A stretch of 64,000 nucleotides of DNA from positions 1,364,001 to 1,428,000 of the forward strand of contig OZ255620.1 in assembly GCA_965276665.1 (NCBI GenBank), written 5' to 3'. The translations under genes and the position numbers were made by a program. The DNA is from CAWGJC01 sp965276665 (GTDB lineage Bacteria; Pseudomonadota; Alphaproteobacteria; Acetobacterales; Acetobacteraceae). This document shows, one piece after another, positions 34,838 through 42,704 of this stretch. Below the pieces are notes generated by a model. That model was not told the origin of the DNA and did not search any database. It was given only the letters and a program-made list of their open reading frames with translations. How positions within the stretch are numbered: position 1 is the first letter of the stretch; each line of letters opens with the position of its first letter.

Positions 34838-36337
34838 TCACGCCGCCGGACGTTTCAGCGCGGCCAGCACCGCCTCGCCTTTCGGGCTGCCGAGCCCGGT
34901 CACCGGATCCCAGCCCGGGCCGGCTGAATACCCGTCATTATTGCCGCTGGTGATGTCGGTGAATGCGGCGGGCGCCGCGTAGAGCGCCGGATTGACGAAG
35001 CCCGCATGGCTGGCGACCGACTGGTTGACCAGCGCGAGCAGCCCGGCCCAGAGCGGCGCCACCGCGCTCGTGCCGCCGACCACGGCATCCTCCCCGTCGA
35101 TCGCGACATTGTAGCCGGTTTCCGGATCGGCATCGCCCGCGACATCGGGCACGCCGCGCCCCTGCTGCTGGTTGCCGCTCTGCCAGTCCGGCCGCGTGTA
35201 TTGCGTGCTGTAGCCGCCGCCGCTCGCGCCGCCCTCCACGCCGTCATTCCACGCCGTCTCGGCCCCCGTCCGCGGCAGGCGCGTGCCGCCGCAAGCGAGA
35301 ACATGCGGGCTCGACGCCGGAAAATCGACCGTCAGCGCGCCATCGCCGCTGCCATCCGTCGCCCCGCCATCGCCGGAGGCCACGCAGATGCTGATGCCCA
35401 TGGTGGACGCGGTCTGGAACAGCTGGTCCATCGCATCCAGATCCTGCGCAGCCCACGCCGTCTCCGGGCCGCCCCAGCTGATCGAGATGATGCCGGGTTC
35501 GCGCACCGTGTCGTGTACCGCGGTGGAGATGGTGTCGAGGAACGCGCTGCTCGTGTTGCCGCCGAAATAGACCGCGATATTCGCCGCCGGCGCCACCGCG
35601 CCCAGGATCTCGATGTCGAGCTGCACCTCGCCATCCGGGCCGCCGGCGCCGCCATTCGGCGCGGTGGGTGCGCCATCGACCGAAACCGCCTCCAGCGTGC
35701 CGGTCCGGTGCACGTTCTTCGCGGCGAAATAGGCCGAGATCTGCGTCGCCTCATAGCCGCCGCCGAGCTCGATCAGCGCGATCGTCTCGTTGGCGCCGGT
35801 CGCATCGGCCGGAAACCCGTAGCGCTCCGCGACCGCCGCCGGGTCGTACGACACGGTGGAGCGGCTCGAGCGCGGGCGAATGCGGAAATGCGTCTTGGCA
35901 ATCGGGCGCTGATCGAACCCCATCACCGCGACGACATGCTCGGCCATGTCGGGTGGCACATGCAGATGGCCTGACCGGCAGATTTTCTCGGCCGTGCCGA
36001 TACGGTAACGGCCGAGCCCCTCGGGCTCAAAGGCGCTCACCGCCTGCGCATAGGTGCCGCTCAGCCTCACATGGTGCGCGGCGCCATCGGCGTGCTCCAC
36101 GGTCAGCTCGTGCTCTCGCGCATAGGCGATGACGCGATCGATCACGCTCTGTCTTGTGCCGTGGTGGTGCCCGTATTCGGCGCGGCTGAGGCGCGGGCCG
36201 AGCGGCGCCAGTGGCGCATGCGGCTTCAGCACGATGGTGAGCCGGATCGGCTCGTCACCCGCGATGTCGCCGATACGCTGGCCGCCGGGCTCCATGCAGA
36301 AACTGCGGGTGATTGTCTGCAGATGATGGGAAACCAT
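34838..36337 (-). CDS. Sedolisin-type acid serine-carboxyl peptidase (S53, pro-kumamolisin)
   Basis: The 499-residue protein has a pro-domain (about 25-165; HLHVPPDMAEHVVAVMGF) and an S53 catalytic domain. The catalytic Glu/Asp lie in DGEVQLDIEILGA, the oxyanion Asp region in CVASGDGGATDGSGDG, the nucleophile Ser in VVGGTSAVAPLWAG, and the calcium site near the end in GYSAGPGWDPVTGLG. S53 enzymes are active at low pH. The ATG has a strong GGAGAGAAG site. No classical signal peptide is visible. It follows the S10 gene by 32 bp. Confidence 0.92.
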   Translation of the reverse strand: MVSHHLQTITRSFCMEPGGQRIGDIAGDEPIRLTIVLKPHAPLAPLGPRLSRAEYGHHHGTRQSVIDRVIAYAREHELTVEHADGAAHHVRLSGTYAQAVSAFEPEGLGRYRIGTAEKICRSGHLHVPPDMAEHVVAVMGFDQRPIAKTHFRIRPRSSRSTVSYDPAAVAERYGFPADATGANETIALIELGGGYEATQISAYFAAKNVHRTGTLEAVSVDGAPTAPNGGAGGPDGEVQLDIEILGAVAPAANIAVYFGGNTSSAFLDTISTAVHDTVREPGIISISWGGPETAWAAQDLDAMDQLFQTASTMGISICVASGDGGATDGSGDGALTVDFPASSPHVLACGGTRLPRTGAETAWNDGVEGGASGGGYSTQYTRPDWQSGNQQQGRGVPDVAGDADPETGYNVAIDGEDAVVGGTSAVAPLWAGLLALVNQSVASHAGFVNPALYAAPAAFTDITSGNNDGYSAGPGWDPVTGLGSPKGEAVLAALKRPAA

Positions 36338-36369
36338 CTTCTCTCCTCATTCGAGTTCGGCGTGCGCGA

Positions 36370-37986
36370 TCAGGCGCTCGCGGTGCGCTTGCGGCTTTGC
36401 AGCGAGCGGATGCGCGCCATCGCCGCATGATCGGCGGTGATGCCGTCGTAGAGACGCGCGAGATCGGCTTTCAAAGCGGCGCGCGAGCCGCCATCGAGAT
36501 AGACCATGTGGCCGGAAGGATAGCAACGGATGGTGAGGTTCCGCCGCACCGTCGCGTCGGCGAGCGGCATCGCCTGCAGATCTCGCATCGTCTGGGTGAA
36601 CGGCGTCACCGAATCGTAATAGCCGTTCGCGGAGAGCACTTTCAGATCGACATTGAGGCTCATCACCGCAGCGAGGTCGCCGGCGGTATAGAGAATGACG
36701 TTGCCCCGCGCGTCGATCCCCTTCTGCGCGCCGGTGGGATCGGTATGATGGAAATCCCAATTCGCGAAGGCCTGGTCGTTCAGATCGGTGAACGCGGAGT
36801 TGCTGGTGTAGCGCAACTCGTCGTTGAGATAGCTGTTCCACATCGCCGTGTAGGCGCCATTCACCGCCGTCATCGTCGGGTCGTTGCCGCCGGATTTCGG
36901 ATCGATGCGCGCGGCGATCCCGGTGTCGATGCCGGTCGCGCGGCCGTCATAGGAGCCGAGAGCGCGCCCCTGATCCATCAGCAGGGTCAGCAGGAATTGA
37001 TAGGTGCCGAGATCATTCGCCGCCGCCACGTCGATGTTCCAGCTCAGCAGCGTGTCGCGATCGATGCCGATCAGCGCGGCGAGGCGGGTCACCGTATCGG
37101 CATCGGGATGCGGCCGTTGCCCCAGCGCGGCGGGATATTGCGTGGCGGCGAACGCCATCGCCGCCTGCGCAGCGGCGGCGACATCGGCGGGCACCGGCTG
37201 CAGGCCGGATTTGTGGTGATACCAGGCATCCGCCGCCCAAGTCGGCAGCAGCCCGACCGGATCGCCGGCTTTCGAATAATCCAGGATCGAGGACTGGATG
37301 GTCAGCCCGTTCAGATCGACGCCATCCTCGTGCAGCATGTAGGCGAGCACGCAGGTGCGCGCGGTGCCGTAGGATTCGCCGAACAGGTATTTCGGCGAGT
37401 TCCAACGGTCGTTCACCGTCAGATAGCGCTTGATGAACTGCTTGAGCGAGCCCGCATCCTGGTCGGTGCCCCAGAAATCCTTGTTCACCTTCGGCGCGAC
37501 CGCGGCGGAATAGCCGGTGCCGACCGGGTTGATGAAGACGAGATCGCTGCGGTCGAGCAGGCTGTCGGTGTTGGTCTCGATCTGATACGGCGCGGGCGGG
37601 GTGAAATCCGGCAGCGAGGTCCTCAGCCGCATCGGCGCGAAGGAGCCGAGCAGCACATAGACCGACGAGGATCCCGGGCCGCCATTATAGAAGAACGTCA
37701 CGGGACGATGCGCCTGGTCCGCGCCGTCCTCGGTGAAGGCGACATAGAAGATCTTGGCGTCCGGCTTGCTGCTGCTCGGATCGACGGTCATCAGATGCCC
37801 GGCTTTCGCCGTGTAGCGGATGAGCTTGCCGCCGAGCGAGATTTCGTGGCTCGTCACCGCCGCGTTCTCGCTGATATCGGCGACCGCATCGGCCGGACCA
37901 TTGCCGTACGCCACGGGGTCGGAGAACGGCACATCCTTTTCCGCGACCCGCACGGGAGCCGCGCCGGGTCCGGTTGCTGCGCTCAT
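36370..37986 (-). CDS. Serine carboxypeptidase-like protein (S10)
   Basis: The 538-residue protein contains FFYNGGPGSSSVYVLLGSF (oxyanion region), the nucleophile motif LFGESYGTAR, the Asp region near VLSANGYYDSVTPF and the catalytic His in YPSGHMVYLD. S10 carboxypeptidases trim C-terminal residues at acid pH. No Sec signal is apparent at the N-terminus (MSAATGPGAAPVRVAEKDVP), which is odd for a family usually exported or vacuolar. With the S53 gene it forms a two-gene acid-peptidase operon. Confidence 0.92.
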   Translation of the reverse strand: MSAATGPGAAPVRVAEKDVPFSDPVAYGNGPADAVADISENAAVTSHEISLGGKLIRYTAKAGHLMTVDPSSSKPDAKIFYVAFTEDGADQAHRPVTFFYNGGPGSSSVYVLLGSFAPMRLRTSLPDFTPPAPYQIETNTDSLLDRSDLVFINPVGTGYSAAVAPKVNKDFWGTDQDAGSLKQFIKRYLTVNDRWNSPKYLFGESYGTARTCVLAYMLHEDGVDLNGLTIQSSILDYSKAGDPVGLLPTWAADAWYHHKSGLQPVPADVAAAAQAAMAFAATQYPAALGQRPHPDADTVTRLAALIGIDRDTLLSWNIDVAAANDLGTYQFLLTLLMDQGRALGSYDGRATGIDTGIAARIDPKSGGNDPTMTAVNGAYTAMWNSYLNDELRYTSNSAFTDLNDQAFANWDFHHTDPTGAQKGIDARGNVILYTAGDLAAVMSLNVDLKVLSANGYYDSVTPFTQTMRDLQAMPLADATVRRNLTIRCYPSGHMVYLDGGSRAALKADLARLYDGITADHAAMARIRSLQSRKRTASA

Positions 37987-38125
37987 CGCGTGTTCACTCC
38001 CATGCTGGCACTCCGATGCTGGACGTTGGCACGGAGCAGTTCGGAGACGCCGTCCGAAGAAGGCAGAGGCGACGCTAGATCAGGCAAGAGAACGTATCAA
38101 GAACACATATTGAAAAGCGAGTGGG

Positions 38126-38215
38126 CGGAAGCGGATGGGAATCGAACCCACCGCCCGCTTTCGGCGGGCCGCTGATTTTGAAGATCAGGAGGGCCACCAG
38201 ACCCCAATCGCCTCC
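38126..38215 (-). tRNA. selC: tRNA-Sec (anticodon TCA)
   Basis: Read on the minus strand from GGAGGCG to CGCTTCC with discriminator G. The anticodon arm is CTGAT-CTTCAAA-ATCAG, giving anticodon UCA that reads UGA. A long variable arm (GGCCCGCCGAAAGCGGGC) and the T arm GTGGGTTCGATTCCCA are clear. About 90 nt, the length of bacterial tRNA-Sec. A CCA end is not cleanly encoded (GCCCA follows). It lies immediately downstream of selB on the same strand. Confidence 0.93.
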
Positions 38216-38244
38216 TCTGCCCTTCGCTAGCGCGCGCGCCGCCA

Positions 38245-38320
38245 GGGAGTTTCAGCGCGGCTGCGCCGCCGGGAGTTTCAGCGCGGCTGCGCCGCGGGGG
38301 AGTTTCAGCGCGGCTGCGCC
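38245..38320. repeat. Three tandem copies of a ~26-bp unit at the selB 3' end
   Basis: The units are 38245-38270, 38271-38296 and 38298-38320, each containing GTTTCAGCGCGGCTGCGCC. The third copy encodes the last four residues (AQPR) and TGA stop of selB; the others repeat the same codons and TGA after it in the selB frame or a shifted one. It is too short and spacer-free to be a CRISPR. The array separates selB from tRNA-Sec. Confidence 0.85.
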
Positions 38321-40179
38321 AACATGCGCCGATCGGCGATGCGGCGGGTAAAACCGACGGCATCCAGATATTCCAGAAGCGGCACGCTGTATTTGCGCGA
38401 GATGCCGAGCGCCGCGCCGGCCTCGCGGACGAGAAGTCCAGGCGGTTCGGCGAGCTTCGGCGCGAGCAGGCGCTGCGCGTCGGCGATGGCGTCGCGATGG
38501 AACAGGATCTCGCGCTTCTGCATCGCATCCGGCACGCGCACCAGCACGCCCGCGCGGACAAGCTGGATCAGCAGCCGCCGAGACGCCGCATCCGCGGCGA
38601 GATCGGGGGGTGCGAGGCCGCCGTGCCGCACAATTTCAGCGAGCGATGCGGCGTCGCGCATCTCCTGCGCCGCGCGCTCCCGGTCCTGCGCCGGGTGGGG
38701 AATTCGGAGCAACCCGCTCTCGCGCTGCACCCGGCCCGCGCGGATCAGCACAGCGAGGATCTCGTCCAGCAGCACCGCGCCGGCCCAGCCGAGCCGCGAC
38801 CCCAGATGCTCGCGCGACAGGCCGGCAGGCTGGCCGGCGAGCAGAGCGACGATCGCGGCGGCGATGCGGTCGCGATCGGCGCGGCGTGCGGCGATCTGCG
38901 CGCGACCGATCTCGCCCTCCGCCAGCGGCACCAGCGCCGCGGTCTCGGCCGGCGCCAGACCGGCGAGACGCGCCAGCCGGGTGAGCGATAGGCCTGCCGC
39001 CCCCGCCTCCGACAGGCCCGCGCGCACGATCGCGGCCGGATCGGCCGAGGCGAGCGCCGCCAGCCGGGAGAGCGGCGCGCGGGCGTTGCGGCGTTCCCGC
39101 ACCGCGTCGGGGTCGATCACCCGGCCGCCGGCGAGCGTCACCGGAGGCGAGATCCGCCGCAGGATGAAATTTTCCCGCGCCGGCACCGACACCTCCCGCG
39201 CGCAATGCAGCTGCGCGAGCGCGCTCTCGCCCGCCAGCACTTCATCGCGATCGAGCAGACGCAGCCGCACGGGGATTTCCTCGGTGCCGAACAGCAGCAT
39301 CACCCGGCTGAAATTTGCGAGCGCGGGTTCGCCCTCGATGGCGCGCAGTGACACGCTCAGCCAGCGCGACGGCGAGAGCAGGCCGGGCGTCGCCAGCGCG
39401 GCGCCGCGCGGGACCGCATCCGGCGCGACGTCGCGCAGATTGGCCGCCACGCGCTGTCCGGGTTCCGCCCGCGCCACCCGCGCGCCATGCACCTGCAGCC
39501 CGCGCAACCGCACGCGCCGGCCGCCGGGCACGATCTCCATCTCGTCGGCGATCGCGAGCGCGCCGCGGCGCAACGTGCCGGTCACCACGGTGCCGTGGCC
39601 GGTGATGCTGAAGGCGCGGTCGATCGGCAGATAGGCGAAGCCGGCATTCTCCCGCGGCGCGTCATCCGGAAAGCCGAGCAGCGCGTCGCGCAGCGCATCG
39701 AGCCCCTCGCCGCTCACCACGGAGGTCGCGATGGCGGCCTGCACCGCAAGACCGGCGCGTCGGACGAGGGTTTTCGCCGCGCGCGCCACGGTGGCGATCG
39801 CTGCCGCGTCCACCAGATCGGCCTTGCTTATCGCGATGGTCGCGCGCCCGATACCGAGCAGGGCGGCGATGTCGAGATGCTCGATCGTCTGCGGCTTGAT
39901 GCCCTCATTCGCGGCCACCACCAGCAGCACGGCGTCGATGCCGGTGGCGCCGGCGACCATGGTGCGCACGAAGCGCTCATGGCCGGGCATGTCGATGAAA
40001 TCGATCTCGGTCGCGCCCTCCCTCACGCCCTCCGCGCGCAGGAAGGCGAAGCCGAGCGCGATCGAGATGCCGCGCGATCTCTCCTCCTTCAGCCGGTCGG
40101 TCTCCATGCCGGTGAGCGCCCGGACCAGCGCCGTCTTGCCGTGATCGACATGGCCGATCACGCCGAGCGTCATCCTCAC
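38305..40179 (-). CDS. selB: Selenocysteine-specific elongation factor SelB
   Basis: The 624-residue protein has G1 GHVDHGKTALVRAL at residues 9-22, G2/G3 with IDMPGHERFV and G4 ISKADLV, then EF-Tu-like beta-barrel domains and several C-terminal winged helices (for example LSREHLGSRLGWAG, LLVREAGAALGISRKYSVPL) that grip the SECIS hairpin. It delivers Sec-tRNA to the ribosome at a recoded UGA. The start overlaps the selA stop as ATGA. The C-terminus lies in a short tandem repeat. Confidence 0.96.
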   Translation of the reverse strand: MRMTLGVIGHVDHGKTALVRALTGMETDRLKEERSRGISIALGFAFLRAEGVREGATEIDFIDMPGHERFVRTMVAGATGIDAVLLVVAANEGIKPQTIEHLDIAALLGIGRATIAISKADLVDAAAIATVARAAKTLVRRAGLAVQAAIATSVVSGEGLDALRDALLGFPDDAPRENAGFAYLPIDRAFSITGHGTVVTGTLRRGALAIADEMEIVPGGRRVRLRGLQVHGARVARAEPGQRVAANLRDVAPDAVPRGAALATPGLLSPSRWLSVSLRAIEGEPALANFSRVMLLFGTEEIPVRLRLLDRDEVLAGESALAQLHCAREVSVPARENFILRRISPPVTLAGGRVIDPDAVRERRNARAPLSRLAALASADPAAIVRAGLSEAGAAGLSLTRLARLAGLAPAETAALVPLAEGEIGRAQIAARRADRDRIAAAIVALLAGQPAGLSREHLGSRLGWAGAVLLDEILAVLIRAGRVQRESGLLRIPHPAQDRERAAQEMRDAASLAEIVRHGGLAPPDLAADAASRRLLIQLVRAGVLVRVPDAMQKREILFHRDAIADAQRLLAPKLAEPPGLLVREAGAALGISRKYSVPLLEYLDAVGFTRRIADRRMLAQPR

Positions 40180-41567
40180 GCGGCGCGCGCCGTGCGGACC
40201 GCGGCGGCGAGAGGCTCCAGCGCGGCGTCCGGCACCGCGAGCATGTCGAGCAGCACCGCGCCGGCGGCGATGCGCGCCACCACCGCCGGATGCCCGGTGC
40301 GCAGATTTGCGGCCAGGCGGTCGGCCGACATCCCGGCCGCGGTCAGCCGTACGGCAAAGCTCGGAATGCCGTCACCCGGCATCGTGCCGCCGCCAGCGAA
40401 GCCGGTCGTCGCGATTACAGCGCCCGCGCCGCCGATCAGTGCTGTCAGCCTGGCGGCGCGGGCTTCGAGCAAGGCGGGCGTCTGCGCCAGCGCGCGCAGC
40501 ACCGGCACGGTCTCGGCCGGGTTGCCGGCATAGAGGCGGAGCGTCGCCTCCAACGCGGCGAGCGAAAGCTTGTCCAGCCGGACCGCGCGCAGCAAGGGGT
40601 GGCGGCGCAGCCGGTCGATGGCGGCGGCGCGCCCGGCCAGGATCCCGGCTTGCGGCCCGCCGAGCAGCTTGTCGCCGCTGAACGCCACCACATCCGCCCC
40701 GGCGGCGAGCGAGGCCTGCACCGTCGCCTCCGGCGCCCGGCCGAGTAGGGCGGGATCGAGGAGCGCGCCGCTGCCGAGATCCTCGACCAGAACGAGTTTT
40801 TCCGCGCGCGCCAAGGCGGCGAGCTCGGGCAGGCAGGCCGCCTCGGTGAAGCCGGTCATACGAAAATTGCTGCGATGCACTTTCAGCAGCACGCGGGTCA
40901 TCGGCGTGATCGCGTCGCGGTAATCGGCAAGCCGCGTCTTGTTGGTGGTGCCGATTTCGACCAGCCTGGCGCCGCCCTGGCGGATCACGTCGGGGATGCG
41001 GAAGCCGCCGCCGATCTCCACCAGCTCCCCGCGCGAGACCACTACCTCGCCCCCCGCGCCGGCGAGCGCGCTCATCGCCAGCAGCATGGCGGCGGCGTTG
41101 TTGTTGACGGCGAGCCCGGCCTCGGCGCCGGTGACCTCCCTGAGCAGGGAGTCCAGCCCCGCCCCGCGGGTGCCGCGTTCCCCGCTTGCCAGGTCGAACT
41201 CCAGGGTGACGTAGCCCCGCGCGGCCTCCGCCGCCGCCTGCACGGCCGCCTCGGCCAGCGGGGCGCGGCCGAGATTGGTGTGCAGCAGGATGCCGGTGGC
41301 GTTGATGACGGGCCGCAGCCCGGCCGGGCGCCCGGCCGCCAGCGCCTGGCCGGCCCGCAGGATCAGCGTCTCGCCATCCGGCACGCCGCCGCCCGTCCCG
41401 AGCTCGCCCCGCACCGCCTCGAGCACCGCTCGGAGCGCCGCCACGACCGCCGCCCGGGGATGCGCCGCGAGCAGGCGCTCAGCGCCGGGCTGCTCCAGCA
41501 GGCGTTGCACTTGCGGCAGCGCACGCAGCTGATGCGTACGCAACTTACCGGCGGCCAACTCGTCCAA
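40176..41567 (-). CDS. selA: L-seryl-tRNA(Sec) selenium transferase SelA
   Basis: The 463-residue protein matches SelA through INATGILLHTNLGRAPLAEA, NNNAAAMLLAMSALAGAGGE and the PLP-lysine segment FSGDKLLGGPQAG. It is a PLP enzyme converting Ser-tRNA(Sec) to Sec-tRNA(Sec) with selenophosphate. The start appears to be TTG at 41567, with GGAGG 9 nt upstream; no in-frame ATG lies nearby. It is divergent from selD across only 40 bp. Confidence 0.95.
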   Translation of the reverse strand: MDELAAGKLRTHQLRALPQVQRLLEQPGAERLLAAHPRAAVVAALRAVLEAVRGELGTGGGVPDGETLILRAGQALAAGRPAGLRPVINATGILLHTNLGRAPLAEAAVQAAAEAARGYVTLEFDLASGERGTRGAGLDSLLREVTGAEAGLAVNNNAAAMLLAMSALAGAGGEVVVSRGELVEIGGGFRIPDVIRQGGARLVEIGTTNKTRLADYRDAITPMTRVLLKVHRSNFRMTGFTEAACLPELAALARAEKLVLVEDLGSGALLDPALLGRAPEATVQASLAAGADVVAFSGDKLLGGPQAGILAGRAAAIDRLRRHPLLRAVRLDKLSLAALEATLRLYAGNPAETVPVLRALAQTPALLEARAARLTALIGGAGAVIATTGFAGGGTMPGDGIPSFAVRLTAAGMSADRLAANLRTGHPAVVARIAAGAVLLDMLAVPDAALEPLAAAVRTARAA

Positions 41568-41607
41568 TGCAGCATGCCTCCACCGCGTCCGTCCTGAGGA
41601 TAACGCT

Positions 41608-42684
41608 TTGAACCTCTCCGAGACACGCTCGCCCGAGATACGCCTGCCCGAGCTCCGCTTGACAGAGCTGGCTCATGGCGGCGGGTGCGGGTGCAAGCTC
41701 GCTCCCTCGGTGCTGCAATCGCTGCTCGCGGACATGCCGATGACAGCAGCCTTCCCCGATTTGCTGGTCGGCAGCGACACCGCGGACGATGCGGCGGTGC
41801 ATCGGCTGCGCGACGATCTGGCGCTGGTCGCCACCACCGATTTCTTCATGCCGGTGGTGGACGACCCGTTCGCCTTCGGGCAGATCGCGGCCACCAATGC
41901 GCTGTCCGATATCTACGCCATGGGTGGCAGGCCGGTGCTGGCGCTGGCCGTGCTCGGCATGCCGGTGGGCAAGCTGCCGGTCGCGACGGTGAAGCGCATC
42001 CTGGCCGGCGGCGCCGCAATCTGCGCGCGCGCCGGCATCCCGGTGGCCGGCGGCCATTCGATCGACAGCCCGGAACCGATCTACGGGCTGGTGGCGATCG
42101 GAACGGTGCATCCGGACCGCATTCTGCGCAATGCCGGCGCGCGGCCGGGCGATGCGCTGATCCTGGGCAAGGGGCTCGGCATCGGCATCTTCAGCGCCGC
42201 CCTGAAGCAGGGACGGCTCGCGGCCGCGCAGTACGACGAAATGCTGCGGTCCACCACCCAGCTCAATGCGGTCGGCAGCGCGCTCGCCGGCATTCCGGGC
42301 GTGCATGCGGTGACAGACGTGACCGGGTTCGGGCTGCTCGGCCATCTGCTCGAAATGTGCCGCGCCTCCGTCGTGGGCGCGGAGACTAGGCTGGAGGCCG
42401 TGCCGGTGCTCGATGGCGCCGCGGCGCTTGCCGGAAGCGGCGTGGTGACCGGCGCCGGGGCGCGCAATTGGGCGAGTTACGGCGATTCGATGCGGCTGGC
42501 CGGAACGCTCCCCGGCTGGGCGCGCGACCTGCTGTGCGATCCGCAGACCAGCGGCGGCCTGCTGATCGCGGCGTCGCCGGATGCCGCCGACGCGGTGCTG
42601 GGGATGCTGCGGCAGGCCGGGTTCGGATACGCGGCGAAAATCGGCGAGGCGGTCGCCGGACCGGCTCTGGTTGCGGTAGGCTGA
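41608..42684 (+). CDS. selD: Selenide, water dikinase SelD
   Basis: The 358-residue protein has the glycine-rich active site HGGGCGCK with Cys27 (this copy uses Cys, not Sec) and Lys30, then VGSDTADDAAVHRL-type ATP/Mg residues, and TDVTGFGLLGHLLEM. It makes selenophosphate from selenide and ATP. The start is TTG at 41608 with GAGGA 7 nt upstream. It is 20 bp before the formate dehydrogenase gene, its probable co-transcribed client. Confidence 0.95.
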   Translation: MNLSETRSPEIRLPELRLTELAHGGGCGCKLAPSVLQSLLADMPMTAAFPDLLVGSDTADDAAVHRLRDDLALVATTDFFMPVVDDPFAFGQIAATNALSDIYAMGGRPVLALAVLGMPVGKLPVATVKRILAGGAAICARAGIPVAGGHSIDSPEPIYGLVAIGTVHPDRILRNAGARPGDALILGKGLGIGIFSAALKQGRLAAAQYDEMLRSTTQLNAVGSALAGIPGVHAVTDVTGFGLLGHLLEMCRASVVGAETRLEAVPVLDGAAALAGSGVVTGAGARNWASYGDSMRLAGTLPGWARDLLCDPQTSGGLLIAASPDAADAVLGMLRQAGFGYAAKIGEAVAGPALVAVG

Positions 42685-42704
42685 GGCCGAGAGGGAGATA
42701 CACG

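Noticed and set aside
38305..38307. SelB own UGA as a selenocysteine codon
   Set aside because: No SECIS-like hairpin immediately follows, and the downstream reading soon meets another TGA in the tandem repeat.
38245..38320. Short CRISPR array
   Set aside because: Only three units directly abutting with no spacers, overlapping the selB coding end.
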